Assembly: GCF_000516985.1 (NCBI RefSeq)
Contig: NW_006917091.1
Location: 6,983,521-7,047,520, forward strand
DNA from: Pestalotiopsis fici W106-1
Taxonomy: Eukaryota > Ascomycota > Sordariomycetes > Amphisphaeriales > Sporocadaceae
DNA: 64,000 nucleotides
Direction: 5' to 3'
A model generated the notes under the pieces. That model was not told where the DNA came from and made no database searches. It saw nothing but the letters and a program-made list of their open reading frames with translations. Shown one piece after another: positions 44,370 to 57,017 of this stretch; positions within the stretch are counted from its first letter, which is position 1; every line of letters begins with the position of its first letter. The translations under genes and the position numbers were made by a program.

Positions 44370-47300
44370 TTTGACAATTCCAACGTTTTGACGAGCGAGT
44401 GACTAAAGTTGAATCGACCAAGGCAACCTTCCAAGAAATCGCAACCAACGACGGCGAAGTGTTCAAGACTGAGGTGTGAGTGAGATCAAGAGGACGGGCA
44501 AAATGAGTGGCAGCTTGCCGTCATGTTAAATACTGAAAGAAGCTGGAGATGCCGGAAGACGGGTCAAAGGCCCCCAGCCGTTCAGCTGCATACTACCGCA
44601 TACTACTGAACCCGAGCCTGTGGACCAGGATCCATCGTTGGCACCCAGTCTATTGTGACAGGGGTACAATCTAGCCTTGTCAATATTGGAAAGCGAACAA
44701 AAAAATAAAAATAAAAAATAAAAAAACGGACAGCGGCTTTCTTGGTCGGCTGGTTGAAGCTCTCCTCCACACGTGTAGGCAAACCTTGGCTGGCTAGTCA
44801 GGGGTGCATGCGCGGCCGTGGACAAATGGGGAGAAGTCCAGCCACGCCTCGTTCTTCTTTAGGCCTAGAAGCTGGAATCTTAGGCCTGGTTGCTGTACGA
44901 TCAGGTAATCTCCTCTTTCGTTGTGGATGTTTGCTCACTTGCGATTGGCTAAAGCTTGTAGTGACGAATGCACAAATTCTGACTATGAGGTCAACTTCTG
45001 CGAGCTTTTTTCCCTCCTTTCTCGTGTTCTTGCAGGTAGAACCGGATTTTCTGTCGGCTGTATCTGTACCTGGCCCTGGGTGCTGCGCCGCTAACCGTCT
45101 ACTAATGCCTGTGTAGTGAGTGTTTCTTGGAAGGATGATCGCTTCTACAGAGTTGACCTAAGGCTTGCGGGCCGGTGTAACCATCCGCGACTCAGCAACG
45201 ACTCGGGATCATTAGCATTCGCAATGACTGATGTTGGAACATGCGATAGACTCGCGGTATGCAGCTGCACGGCTGATACAGTGAGCCTAATTAGGATTCG
45301 ACATTCAGGGACAAAAGGAACTTCTTCAGCATTTACTTTTCTGTGCCTGGCCAATGTCCACTGGCAGATCACTACAGCCACTGCAATTACCGTGCCGTCG
45401 CTTTGGACGTTGGTGTGTTCTAGTCGAAAACCACCTCCACAATAGTCGTGCGCAGTGGCGTGTCTCTCTTGGGCCCAACAACGCCCATGCGTTATGATTC
45501 CGTCCGAAGCTTGTTGGCAGAACCGCACACTGACGACCCGCAGGCGATTGCGGCTTCCTGCTCGGTTTGCCGTCTCTCAATCTCTTTGCCCCTGACTGAC
45601 ACTATATTTGTGTATCGGCCTCGATTGGTTTTTTTTGGCTTTTGTGCCTTTGACTTTGTGCTAGCAAACGAAGTAGAGCATTGAGTTGATTGTGACTTTG
45701 CCTCCTCAGAACCAGGGAGTAATGCTGCATGAATAAATCTGTATTGGACAAGCGATAACCGGTGGCCCAAGGAATAGCGATAGAGCCGCCCAAAGCCGTC
45801 TGACAATGCATATTGACATGGTACAGAGTAGATACGAAAGATCCACGCCTTACTTGCTTGGTCTTGACAACACGGAAGATCCGGGTAGATCTGCCATTGA
45901 CAACACGAGACTGGATGGCTTCTGCCGCAGCCAAGCAATGCGACCGGCCGAACCACGATTCTCATGAGGCTCTCTTATGAATTATCAAGTAATGTCTTTT
46001 ATTGGAATATAATCTTTGATTCTTCAAAAATCATCCGATCATTGGACATGGGTGTCCTCAGAGCCAAGAGCATTAGGCCTTCCAATTGTATGAAGCCTGG
46101 ACCATGTTTGTTCTGGCCAGTAGAGACCAGCGACGACCAATTTTAGATTCTTCATAGCCTTCTTGGAAGTTTGGGGTCCCGACCCTGCAGGCTTGCAAGA
46201 AGCTCAAGTCGTGGATTATGGTGAATACGGAGAAGTGGGACATCATTACCGCAAGTCTCCTGCCGTCTAGGAGAGTCAAGAAGAATATGCATTTCCGGAG
46301 TCCGGTTTGTGTTTGGATTGCCGGGCTGTCAGTTCGCGTTGGTCCGATAGTGTAGTGGGTGCAATTCTTGGCTCGTAACGCACAACCGAGCAACAAGCAC
46401 GCACGCCATTTTGTGACCGCTTGCAGGAAAACCGTTGTCACTGCACACCAATGTAAGCAGCTGTGCGTGATGCCAAGGATTCCAGAAGCAAGATGACTTT
46501 TTCAGGACTTGGGGTAGCACTCGCTGACCAAGAACGAACCGCGTGTAGACGCATTCGGCATAGTCAAGCAGTTGATTCTCGTATGGGATCGCACTGAATC
46601 GCCCGGTACTCGAATCGAAGAGTTCTTGGGATCAGCAACATGGTAAAGACCACTTTGGATAGATTTGCTGAGATCGATTTGCACCCGGAACTCCATAGAT
46701 TGGTGTCCCTTTTTTTTTTTTTTTTTTTTTTTCTAAAATTGGATAGTAATGTTATGATGGGGTTTTCCGATGTCTCTTTTCAGCGTTCTTCCTGTCTGGT
46801 GGGGTAACACTGACTTGGATTCTTACTATCCTGGGTCTTTGTGGAAATGAAGCACATTTCCTGATCGGATCCCACTCGGAGGTCTGCAGGGTCTGGCCGT
46901 CTTGTCGTGATTTGCACAGACTTGCAGGTTGGAGAAGCCAAGGCCAAGAGAAGGAGACCTCCGATTGACCCCACCCCCCTGCTAGTGAGATCTGATATGT
47001 GAGGCAGGGACGGATGAGAGAGGTTGGCAGAACTGGGGACTCTCTGCCAAGGCAACAGACCTCCCTCCAACAAGTGAAGAGCTAATGCCCCTCCTCTGCA
47101 TTGCTTTTTATCCTGCTGGTCAAGCTCAAGCCAGTAAAGAAAAAAGTCAATCCCCCCCGCCCAACGCGATCTGCGCCCCAGAGATGCAGAACTTTTCTAT
47201 CAAGTGCGGCTTAATGGTGGCTTAGATTTGGATAGCGTTCCGGATTATCTATATTTCCTGATGCTTCTCGTCCTTCACCTCGGGCATGTGCCGAGTTCCC

Positions 47301-47904
47301 TCCTGCTATGGGTGCGCGGCTTATCGGCACGTCAAATGACGTTGTTTTGTTGCCGACAATAGCAGAGAAGCTCCCTCTTATGGGGCCGCTGTCATCTTGC
47401 GAAAATTGCAACTTGGTACGTCCGCCAAGCATGGAAACTTTTTGAGTATTTTTAAATCCTGTGGTTTTCTGCGCTCGCACTTTTGAGCAAAAACCAACAA
47501 ACTACCGCCAGACCATCAGCACTACGAGGATTGACGTATTGTCTTGTCGATTGCTCCGATCCGATTCCACGTGGTTTGCCGGCTCCTTTCCCCTCGCTCG
47601 CTTTCCCCCTCGTGTGGAACCGACACATCACTTCTGTGGGCTCTGGTAACGCGTCCGCCTTGGCACTCATCATCACTCGGTTTGCCTTCACCCCAAGCTT
47701 GGCATCAGACTCCCCCAGCAGGGATTCTGCACAAGCAAGCAAGACAGGCAAGCCACAACATCGCTTCGACTAGAGGCACGGTAGTCTTTTGTTTCCTTAC
47801 GATTCAGCCGCCCCCGGGCCAAGTCGTCCGTGTCTGCGACCGACCGCGTCGTCCCGTTGCCCTGAGACAACGCGACTCTGACATCATTGGTCTCCTCGGT
47901 CAAC
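44370..47904. other. 3.5-kb spacer, no gene recognised
   Basis: Promoter of the wall-protein gene, then a long stretch with frames up to ~157 codons but no family signature. A 23-nt T run lies at 46710-46732. A long CT-rich leader precedes the C2 gene (about 47460-47900). Confidence 0.45.
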
Positions 47905-49779
47905 ATGTCCACCAACGGGAATGTTGCTCCACATGAATCCGTAGAGCCCAACACGAAGGGACCGGATGGGCCGAACACGAATGGAGTCAATGGCCAGCAC
48001 TTGTCCGACGATCATCAGCCGGCGCCGACCTCTGAGAAACCTCAAACTAATGGGGCCGATCAGGGGCTGCAGCATTCATCCTCCCGCCATAGCACAGCAG
48101 ACATCAAGGGCAAATTCAATGAGCAGAAGGAAAAGATCAAGACCAAGGCAAAGCCGCCTGGCGGCTTCGACTCCACCCCGGTGCCCGATGCCCCTCCCGG
48201 CTATACCGTCAAGTTCATCTTTCATGAGGCAACCAACCTCCCTGTCGCCGATATCAGCACCGGAGCTTCGGATCCATTCATTGAAGCTACACTGTACACA
48301 GCACTGCCAAAACGACACAAGGAAGACCCAAACCTGGTTCACCGGACGCCTACCATCAGGCGTACCACTGAGCCCAAATGGGAGGACGAGTGGGTAGTTG
48401 CCAATGTTCCGGCGTCCGGTTTCAAGCTCAAGTGTCGCTTGTACGACGAGGATTGGCCTGACCACAATGATCGACTCGGCAACGTCACAATCACCGTCCC
48501 CCGGGTAGATGAGAGCTGGCAAGGCTTTTCGCGCCAGGAGTTCCAGGCTAAGAAGCGCTCCGGAAGTAAAAGAGCCTACTTGCTCAAAGCCGTCACCAGC
48601 GCATTCGAAAAGGATGTTTCCATGACCCCCAATCTCTTTGTGAGCATTCAGGTCTTGGGGAAGTCTGATTCTCAGCCGCATGCCCAGATGTACACTGTTG
48701 GCCCAACCTTTTACTACAGACATTTCTCTCCGATGATTGGCCGCATTGCTGGCGTTCAGGTCAACCGAAATGAAAGCGATGATTCTCAGGACCATGACCC
48801 TCAGGCCGATGGCGGCCATGAAGACCGGTCACAAGAAAAGAAGACCCAAAAGTATGACTTTCAAGCCATTGAGCTCCAACTGCAAGGACCAGTCCCAACC
48901 AAGCTGTACCATCGCTACGTCGAATTTAGACCCTTGATAGGTCTCATGTTCAGTCGCAAGGGTCTCCGTGGTCGCGTTTTGCACAAGGCCTTGACCCATC
49001 AACACAACCGCATCTACAACTTTGACAGCTCCACCGAGTATGGGACATTCAAGCCGTGTTCAGAAGAGGCAAGCTTGCAGTTTTTGAAGCTGGTTCACTT
49101 TGATCAGGGCGGCAGGCTCTTTACCTACGTCCTGACACTTGATGGCTTACTCCGCTTCACAGAGACGGGCAAAGAGTTCGGAATCGACTTGCTGAGCAAA
49201 CACACAATGCACTCAGATGTTGCCACATACATTGCTTGCTCGGGCGAATTTTTCATCCGCAGACTGAAGAAACCCACAGCTTCGGAGGACCCAGAGCCGG
49301 ACCAGCCCACACATCCCTCTGAAGATCTGCCCGGTGGTCCGCCAAATGAAGCGCCACCCTCCAAGCCTGAATACTACCAGCTTATTATTGATAACGACAG
49401 TGGCACTTACCGGCCTGACAAGTCAGTTCTACCTGACCTGCAGAAATTCCTCGAAAAGAACTTTCCTGGTCTAGGTGTTGTCACACTCGGTTGCGACGAC
49501 GACGAGGACCAGAAACTTAAGGAAGCGCAGAGGGCAATCAAGAAGAAGGAAGGCCAGAGTGTGCACATGGTCCAGAACCGCAGCCCAAGTACCAGCTCCT
49601 TCAGCTCCGACGATATCAGCGACTTGGACGAGATGGATGGCGAGAATGGGCGCCAGAGCAAGAAAGAGAGGATGTGGAATATGATGGAACAGGAGGATCC
49701 TTTGAAGCACCTCAAAAACGAGTTTCGCCCCAAAGGCGAGAGCTCTGCCAGCGGAGCAAACCAGGCTTCCCAAGCTTAA
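47905..49779 (+). CDS. C2-domain protein
   Basis: Single-exon gene, 624 aa. ATG 47905 is the first ATG; the frame opens with a TTG six codons earlier. Residues 1-95 are polar and disordered (many Asn, Pro, Gly), with a Lys-rich stretch FNEQKEKIKTKAK. A C2 domain follows at about 99-200: YTVKFIFHEATNLPVADIST, GASDPFIEATL and WEDEWVV, with Asp residues placed to bind calcium. A conserved middle region (PTFYYRHFSPMIGRIAG, YVEFRPLIGLMFS, LHKALTHQHNRIYNF) looks like an alpha/beta domain of a fungal-specific family. The C terminus is acidic and low-complexity. A role at membranes or in lipid signalling is plausible, but no catalytic motif is visible. Confidence 0.88.
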   Translation: MSTNGNVAPHESVEPNTKGPDGPNTNGVNGQHLSDDHQPAPTSEKPQTNGADQGLQHSSSRHSTADIKGKFNEQKEKIKTKAKPPGGFDSTPVPDAPPGYTVKFIFHEATNLPVADISTGASDPFIEATLYTALPKRHKEDPNLVHRTPTIRRTTEPKWEDEWVVANVPASGFKLKCRLYDEDWPDHNDRLGNVTITVPRVDESWQGFSRQEFQAKKRSGSKRAYLLKAVTSAFEKDVSMTPNLFVSIQVLGKSDSQPHAQMYTVGPTFYYRHFSPMIGRIAGVQVNRNESDDSQDHDPQADGGHEDRSQEKKTQKYDFQAIELQLQGPVPTKLYHRYVEFRPLIGLMFSRKGLRGRVLHKALTHQHNRIYNFDSSTEYGTFKPCSEEASLQFLKLVHFDQGGRLFTYVLTLDGLLRFTETGKEFGIDLLSKHTMHSDVATYIACSGEFFIRRLKKPTASEDPEPDQPTHPSEDLPGGPPNEAPPSKPEYYQLIIDNDSGTYRPDKSVLPDLQKFLEKNFPGLGVVTLGCDDDEDQKLKEAQRAIKKKEGQSVHMVQNRSPSTSSFSSDDISDLDEMDGENGRQSKKERMWNMMEQEDPLKHLKNEFRPKGESSASGANQASQA

Positions 49780-50954
49780 TAATTTCTCCATTCTCGTTCA
49801 CCCACTTTACGATGTTGATCATCGTGGGTAGCAAGCAAGGACCCCGGCGTTGATGTTTTCAGATTCCCGACACTGCAAAGTTCTGCATTGGTTTTGTTTT
49901 GTTTTTTTAAGATATCCTTTGGTCGTTTTCCATGATCATGATACCTCCTTTACCTATAATGTTCGCACCACATATTTCAAGTCGCCGATGAGACTTTGCG
50001 TTGTACCAAACTTAATATACATCTTCTACTTGTCGTTATTTTTTTTTTTTTGGGACACATTTGCTCGAATGCTCTCTCTCCAATACTGGCAACTTTCATT
50101 TGGAATACGACCTGTGATTTATATCGGCCATTGGATGGTTTCTGTTGTGTTCCGGCGCAAAGCGGTAACAGTCATTTGGCAGGCGACGCACAATCCTTGT
50201 TTCTCCATATTCCCGAATCATCGGAGGTATATTTGAATATAATACAACAACGTCGTCGGCGACAGACAAATGTAATGACAATAGGCCAGTTGCTTTTGGC
50301 CTATTCGATCGGTCAGTATGAACTGCGCCACTCTAGTGGGAAAGCTTCACGACGAAATGAATTCAGCTTAAAACACACAACTACCGTTGCTATTCCATAA
50401 GCTTGAGACTCAAAGATGATGTGACTGTATGTACTATTTCAGCACGTTATTGATATCACTAGGGTTCGAGGGCGACTCGATCAATTTTAAGCCGCCGATA
50501 TTTTCCCTATTAGAAAATGGAAGGAGGGCAATTGAGATTTCGAGACCACGACAGGTCAAAGGACTTTTGAGTGCAGTCTTGGGTGCCATATATTGTCGGC
50601 GCACAGGAGGTGAACTCAAAGGAGATATTTCTTTCGACAGCTTGGTCCAAGATTGAATAGTGAATCATATCGAGCAGCGCCATTTGTACAGACATTCTGC
50701 TGCTTAAAACGTGCGGCTACTAGAATCAGCAGTAAAAGTGCAAGCTCGGTACTCTCACCATCCTCGAAGCGAACAGCAAGGTCAAAGGCCGAGTACGCAT
50801 CAAGACCAGCCATTGAATCTGCCAGTGAGGAGGTCCGATTCGCAGTCCTTGAATCCCAAGCTACAGCCCCCGCCATTGCTCGACACCCTACCAAAACACG
50901 CATTCAGCTACGAAACCTCTTCTCGATGTTCCAACACTTGTAGACAGCTTGTCG
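49780..50954. other. Spacer, no gene seen
   Basis: 3' UTR of the C2 gene with T-rich runs (49890-49910, 50038-50051), then unassigned sequence. The frame 50653-50943 is low-complexity Ser/Ala/Arg and could be 5' leader or an unrecognised exon of the next gene. Confidence 0.35.
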
Positions 50955-51746
50955 ATGCCCACACGCGCCGCTCTCCGACTTGGAGAGGTACGAATGATGA
51001 CGGATCCGAATCGAGGACAGTCCTCGCCCTCCTCACCCGAACCAGCGCATAGAACAAGCCGATTGCGCCATCGCAGCCGTCATCACCAGCAATCGCAGCC
51101 TCAGAGACCCTCCCGCACGGACTCGGAGTCAAGTCAGGGTTATCCCGTTCGAGAATCTTCCGCAAGTCATCACAGAAATACTCAGCGCCGGCATCGCCAT
51201 CGCCATCACCATGGCGTCTCGGGCGACAACCAACCCTACAAGCACAGTCATCATCGGTCCAAGGCACATTACTCCACCTCGCGAAGCCCACTTCGCGGCC
51301 GACGTCGACATTCCTCGCGACACAGAAAACACGAACCATCCAGCGGCACTCACGACAACCGTAAACGCAACTGGCGCAAGAGGCCATATTCCCATGATCG
51401 CGGTCTCCTCGATGTTCTGACCGAGCTCGTCGGCCACGGCGAGCATGGCCCAGATGTCGCTGCCCTGGCACAACTGGCGGACACCTTTGGCGAGCTCATC
51501 GTGCAAGGTCTTGTCCACAAGCTCGTAGTGGAACTCGAAAACGGTCTGCTAGAGAAGATGCTCGTGGACTATCTTAAAGATCTTGTCAGGAGCTCAGTGA
51601 GAAGAGGCCTAGGCAAAGGAGCCCGCAAGACGGCCGGACGGAGCAAACGCGACAGAGATGGTGATGATGAACAGGATTGGAAGAAAGCTTTGCTGAAAAA
51701 GGCTTTTAGGACAGTGGCCAAGAGTTTGACAGAGACGGAGCGGTAG
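50955..51746 (+). CDS. Basic hypothetical protein with helical C terminus
   Basis: The frame from ATG 50955 gives 263 aa; ATG 50994 or 50997 are alternative starts. The first ~145 residues are rich in Arg, His and Ser (RRHRHRHHH) and probably disordered. The last ~110 contain amphipathic helices (LLDVLTELVGHG, FGELIVQGLVHKLVVELENG, MLVDYLKDLVRSSVRRGLGK) followed by basic clusters that could be nuclear-localisation signals. I do not recognise a family. Coding is likely because the helical part is well formed and the frame is long. Confidence 0.6.
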   Translation: MPTRAALRLGEVRMMTDPNRGQSSPSSPEPAHRTSRLRHRSRHHQQSQPQRPSRTDSESSQGYPVRESSASHHRNTQRRHRHRHHHGVSGDNQPYKHSHHRSKAHYSTSRSPLRGRRRHSSRHRKHEPSSGTHDNRKRNWRKRPYSHDRGLLDVLTELVGHGEHGPDVAALAQLADTFGELIVQGLVHKLVVELENGLLEKMLVDYLKDLVRSSVRRGLGKGARKTAGRSKRDRDGDDEQDWKKALLKKAFRTVAKSLTETER

Positions 51747-52865
51747 TAAGGAGTCTCAATGCACCTAGTAATGGCTTCATGAGAAACTTGTTCACTGTTA
51801 CAATGCACACACTAAACTATCGAGTTGAGTGGTGATCATGCCGAACTGTCAGAGGAGACAGGAAAAGACGGCACGGACATTTCTTCTTCGCCAAAAATAA
51901 AATAAAATAAAAACGTCCACGACCATGACGCTATTTTGACACTTTTTATCATGATATTAGGAACGAACCTGATATCATACAGCCATCAAAGCCTTGTAAA
52001 TTGACCTTGCAGAGTTTGCACCACTTCTGACAGTTTCATATAATAGACAACCATCATTTGATGAAGCAACACGGATAGGCATTACCTTCCCTGTCAACTT
52101 TCCTGGGAACTCGGCCAATTCATAAATGCTTTGTACTATCCGGTCCATTTGTGCGGGGAACTGGTGTCAACAATCCATACCTGAATGCCATGTGGTAGAT
52201 GTCGGTCAATCGTGCATCAGTAGGTATCCAAATGTAGAAAGCTCCCCGATGCCATACTGCTCTAAACTCCAAATCCTGGTTGAATACTGCAGGCGGTTTG
52301 ACTGGTCGCAGTGACATTTAAGGTATCGGGCTCCATGGCTGCATGCTTGGACTTTCGGGACAGCATTCCATTGGTGGGCGGATGGGTGGAGGCATGTAAG
52401 ACACCGCCTGCAACCAGGTTGACCAGCACTAAACCTTTGATATATCAACAGTGACCAAGTATCTCCTAGTCCATTGAGGTATGCAGGTATAACGCTTCAA
52501 ACACCTGTGGAGCACTTCCTCGGTCATGTCCATGAGATCATGCTATCGTTTGATATATATGCTCCATATCTCCGGGGAAAAAAAAAAAAAAGTATGCGCG
52601 ATAATCGCCCGACGGATCTCAATCATTATCAATTGCTTGATGTTCTGATTCCTCATTCTATCCGCTGCTAGCGACGATCTGCTTCCCTGTCACCAAGACA
52701 TGGTGGCGCCCCACTTTAGCTATTCTTCAGCGGCGGATGCTAGGATCTCGACCTCATAAATACCCTAGGTAGGTAAGGTATGCATGGATTTCAAAGTCCC
52801 GCGACCTGTCATCTACTATCTCTCGATCCGGGGCTATCATCACTGGCTATTAGAGGAACGAAAGC
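51747..52865. other. Spacer, no gene seen
   Basis: A poly-A run lies near 52579-52592. CCTAGGTAGGTA at about 52763-52774 is a short motif also seen near 55168-55175. No coding support. Confidence 0.4.
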
Positions 52866-54689
52866 ATGTCCGACCTGTCCGGAGTTGAAGGCGCCAAGTC
52901 GCCTTTTGAGTCTCGCGATGATAATAGTGGCGCAACCTCTGTTCTAGTCGATACAAATCCATCCTCGGCAACCGACACACCGGGATTGCTTTCAGTGATT
53001 GAAAGCACCGGATCGCAAGAACGGGAGCTTGTTAGCAACCACGGTGAAAACAATATTGATGGCAACCAAAATTCTGTACCAGTGCAAAACGCCACACCAT
53101 CACAAGATGATGCAGAACTAGAGTGGACAGCCGCTCCAATGACCCCGGATTCCATGGCAGATGAGGATCTGACCACGACAAGTCTTTCTGTTGAAGGCGG
53201 TGCACCAACTGGGGTTGACCACGTTGCTCTGGAAAGCCCATCATCACCCCAAGAGTCCGGGGCCGCCGTCACCATTGACCCCGAAACGTCCCAGAGCCCG
53301 GGTGCAAGCTTGCGATATAGTCAAGAAACGCCTGACACAGCCCTAGACTCGGATGGCCATGGATCAGCACCTGATCAAAATGAGCAGCCCCAGGAATCCC
53401 CAACGATCTATGGATTCATGCCAGATGAGCCTCTCGAGGTAGACGAGCGGCTCTTGAAATATGCAGCAACTCGCGCGAACGTGTCGGCGTCGCATACGGT
53501 AGATTCTCAGTCTTGGGTGCCAGAAGATTTCTTTCGCCAACCAACTGGATCCACAGTCGCCGAGCCCGAGTCCGTCCTGGGCCGGTCTGGCAGAACTTAT
53601 CACGGATTCAAGGAAGGCAAATATTTCATGCCAAATGATGGTGTAAGTTTCTGGGTCGCTATATTGCATGACTAAGCTACTTTACTGAGAATATCGTGCA
53701 GCAAGAACAAGATCGGTTGGACTTTCAGCATAGAGCTTTGACAATCCTGATAGATGAAAGGCTTCATGCTGCACCCCTAAAGAATCCAAAATACGTCATG
53801 GACATTGCAACAGGTACTGGTATATGGGCTATGGACTTTGGTAAGTTTACATGTCCAATAACGATCCAGCTTGTTCACGTATGTTAAATATATTCCCCTA
53901 GCTCAACAATACCCTGAATCCAAGGTCATTGGTGTAGACTTGAGCAAGATCCAGCCCAAGAATGCTCCTCCCAACGTCGAGTTCATCAAGGACGACAGCG
54001 AGGAGCCATGGGTGTTTCCTCACAAGTTTGATTATGTGCACGCGCGGGCGGTCTTTACCTGCTTTAACGATCAAAAGGCGGTCATGAGGAACGCCTTTGA
54101 AAACCTCAATGAGGGCGGGTGGATCGAATATCTCGACGGCTCTTTCATCGTTGGCTGTCTTGATGGAACCATTGAAGGTACATACCATTCCAGAAATATC
54201 TCGCCTTCAGTATTGACTATTGTGATTAGGTACTGCCTTGAAAAGATGGGGTGACCTGTTGGTCAAGGGTGGCTTGGGTCTAGGCCGGAACCTTGAAGTC
54301 ACAAAGCACTTCAAAGAATGGCTGGAGGAAATTGGCTGTGAGTACCTGATATATCACCGAGACCCTCTATAGCACGAATTTGCTGACGGGAAATAAAATC
54401 AGTTGTCGATATTGTCGAGAGAAAGCTCCCCTGGGCTTACAGTCCGTGGCCGCAAGACCGACGACTCAAGCTGGCCGGGAAATTCATGCAGAGCAATATT
54501 TACGAAGGCATTCGTGGTATAAGTTTCATGTTTTTGACTGGCGCCGGCTTGTCGGAAACCGAGATCAACGATCTGATCCTCCAGGTTCGTGCTGATCTGA
54601 TGAACCCCAGCATTCACGCGTTTATGCCAGTTTGGTCGGTTTATGGTCGCAAGCCATTCAACCACGAAGTCAATGCTCGGCAAAAATAA
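52866..54689 (+). CDS. LaeA-like SAM-dependent methyltransferase
   Basis: Five exons: 52866-53642, 53702-53840, 53902-54177, 54230-54337 and 54403-54689; introns of 52-65 nt, all GT-AG. The protein is 528 aa. The first ~205 residues are acidic, Ser/Pro-rich and disordered. GRTYHGFKEGKYFMPND precedes the methyltransferase fold. Motif I is YVMDIATGTGIWAMDF (~290-305), then KVIGVDLS, FDYVHARAVFTCFND and LNEGGWIEYLDG. The order and spacing match the TAM/LaeA-like methyltransferases of ascomycetes. LaeA itself controls secondary metabolism and development. Many paralogues of unknown target exist, and this is probably one of them. No PKS or NRPS gene lies in the window. Confidence 0.9.
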
Positions 54690-55339
54690 TCTTGGCGTCA
54701 ACTTGAGGCCAGCAATGAATGGGGCACTGTGCGCACTTGAATTCCGGATTGATCCCACAAATACACGACGTGAAGGAACCAGGCTTGCCAGGGTATACAA
54801 CAAAGCGTGACGCATCTTCTCGATGGCATTGCCTCTCATCCTCATATGCTCCACAATATTCTGTACTTGCTTTTCGCTCAGAACATGCATGATGCTATGT
54901 CAAGGCAACAGACACCCCCGCATCTTCTATAATTTATACAACGTAACAATTCCATACAGAAATGTATACAACGTAGCAATAGAAAATGAGGAGTTAAACG
55001 AGTTCTGGCATGACTGGAGCGTAAGCACATGGATAGTTTTCAAAAATTCCCGAGCTGAATACATGCTTTCTATCTCCGTCATATGACTGTGCAGAGAGGT
55101 GTGCGGAGTCGGGCAAACATGGCTCGCTGCAATGTTCCCCGCGATATGCCTACCTACATATCTACTACCTAGGTACAGATCAGCTGCAGAAACACATTGA
55201 TGTGACATCGTAAACGCAACTTGATCTTGACATATATACATGTCTGCATACCTACTGATATAACTTGAAAACCACGTCCTTTTGTTTTCTACCTATGTGA
55301 CAGCCTTGATCTACGATTCAAGAGCACTAATACATCAAT
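54690..55339. other. Spacer, no gene seen
   Basis: 3' flank of the methyltransferase gene and promoter of the SDR gene. CTACCTAGGTA near 55167 is a short palindromic motif. Confidence 0.4.
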
Positions 55340-56128
55340 ATGGTTGAATACGCAACTTACCCCAGCCTTCGTGGCAAGGTAGTCCTGATTACAGGAGCCG
55401 CCGAAGGGATTGGCGCAGCTGCAGTCGAACTCTTTTGCCGGCAGGGCTCTAAAGTCGTCTTTTTGGATTACTCCGAGTCTTCAGCACGTCAAGTCCTCGA
55501 CAAGATCAAGTCGATTCCCGACGCAACGCAGCCCACGTTCTTGTACTGCGACGTCACAGACCTGGAGGCACTCAAGAGCTGTGCCGAAAAGGCTATAGCA
55601 CAGCATGGAACGGTGGACGTGCTCATCAACAATGCCGGGGCCGCGGGACCAACGTCGCGCGTACCGAGCTTGGGCGTCACGCCCGAGTCTTTCGACCTGG
55701 ACGTCAACGTGAACCTGCGGCATCAGTTCTTCCTCACACAGTACGTCGTCCCGGCCATGCAGAAGCAAAAGTCGGGCAGCATCATCAACTTGGGATCCAT
55801 CATCTGGAGGATCCCCGAGACGCAGGCGCCCGTCTACGCTACGGTCAAGGCGGGCGTCGTGGGCATGACTAGGGTGCACAGCAAGGAGTACGGCAAGGAC
55901 GGAATTCGTGTCAATAGCATCATGCCCGGGAGTGTCGCGACCGAGAGACAGATTCGCGAGGTCCTGACCGAGGAGTACGAGGCCAACACCATGAGGGCGC
56001 AGAGCCTCAAGAGACACGTACTGCCCGCGGACGTGGCCAGGTTGATGTTGTTCCTTGCGGCAGAGGACTCGAGTGCCATTACGGGCAGTAGTTACGTGAT
56101 CGATGCCGGCTGGGTGAGCGATAAATAA
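55340..56128 (+). CDS. Short-chain dehydrogenase/reductase
   Basis: Single-exon gene, 262 aa, a classical SDR length. The cofactor motif TGAAEGIG is at 19-26 and NNAG at 97-100. The catalytic Ser153, Tyr166 and Lys170 sit in LGSIIW and YATVK, with the usual 13-residue Ser-Tyr spacing. The C-terminal block GIRVNSIMPGSVATE and the end SSYVIDAGW are typical. Asp at ~43 (FLDYS) after the second strand suggests NAD rather than NADP. NAD(H)-dependent oxidation of an alcohol or sugar is likely; the substrate is unknown. GC content is higher than in the surrounding spacers, as for an expressed core gene. Confidence 0.93.
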   Translation: MVEYATYPSLRGKVVLITGAAEGIGAAAVELFCRQGSKVVFLDYSESSARQVLDKIKSIPDATQPTFLYCDVTDLEALKSCAEKAIAQHGTVDVLINNAGAAGPTSRVPSLGVTPESFDLDVNVNLRHQFFLTQYVVPAMQKQKSGSIINLGSIIWRIPETQAPVYATVKAGVVGMTRVHSKEYGKDGIRVNSIMPGSVATERQIREVLTEEYEANTMRAQSLKRHVLPADVARLMLFLAAEDSSAITGSSYVIDAGWVSDK

Positions 56129-57017
56129 GACAGAAACGGCATCCCGCCGAGACGAGTAGGATACATGATTTATGTTTTGTTTCTCGTACAACACAGCTAA
56201 CCTTAGTAGACAGACGAGCACAGAATATAACCATCTTGCTTCTGTTAATGTCTGCTGTTCGATAGTCAGCGAACGGTTAAGGTTGACTTGATTTCCGTAG
56301 CGGTTTATTCTTGGAGATCGAACCTAGAGAAAGCAAACAGTGGGACAAAGTCAGATTACGAAGGTGTGTTCAGAGGTGCTTGCAACATTTTATAGGTAAT
56401 GTATGGAAAGGAGAAGATAGTCTGTTTGGGACCATTCCTATGATATGAGGTTCTACAGTGTTGAAGTCAAGTATTGTAAATGTTGGTTTGCAATCTACCA
56501 TTCCAACGGTGATACAATTTTAGATCAGTTCCACAAGGAGGTCCCTGGGCCAGTGGTTTTAGCGTGCCAACTAATTGACAGCTCCAGGCACCGACGGGGA
56601 ATTTCGAGGGGGCTATGGAGGGGAGGATTTGCGCCCCACGAATCTGACCACCATCGGACGGGTCGGCCCAAAGAAGCCAGACCCTTCGCTCTGGATCGTG
56701 GGACCCGACATACGTACAGCCCAAAAAAGTCCTGCTGCTAAGCTAAACGGCAGCTCTACCTCAAACACTTGCCCCTGGTTGCTCCTGATACCCGTTTTTC
56801 TGCTCTTCGTCATGTTGGCAGGTTGAGTCTTGCCGCTCTTTCTTTGAATTCATATATTCACTTTTTTGCATTCAGCCTTTACTCTTTGCCTTTCGAATCG
56901 CGGTTCTGCCGCCGCATCCATCTCTCGACGACAGCACTTGTACACCCTGTGCCCCTGCTCTTGTTTTGAACGCAGCCTGAGACTTTCTTGTGCGATAACC
57001 GCACTGCTTCCGACACC
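56129..57017. other. Spacer, no gene seen
   Basis: Contains the promoter and a pyrimidine-rich leader (56830-56990) of the sulfhydryl oxidase gene. Confidence 0.4.

Noticed and set aside
43719..44402. 227-codon plus frame rich in Gly, Arg and Val
   Set aside because: Antisense shadow of the YPSG repeats.
46341..46410. tRNA-Thr-like 5' half (GGTCCGATAGTGTAGTGG, CTCGTAA)
   Set aside because: D and anticodon stems do not pair and no T arm follows.
48076..48819. 247-codon minus frame within the C2 gene
   Set aside because: Antisense shadow of the C2 coding sequence.
52866..56128. Secondary-metabolite cluster around the LaeA-like gene and SDR
   Set aside because: No PKS, NRPS, terpene synthase or P450 gene in the window; the two genes are not enough.
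55481..56221. 246-codon minus frame over the SDR gene
   Set aside because: Antisense shadow in GC-rich coding DNA.
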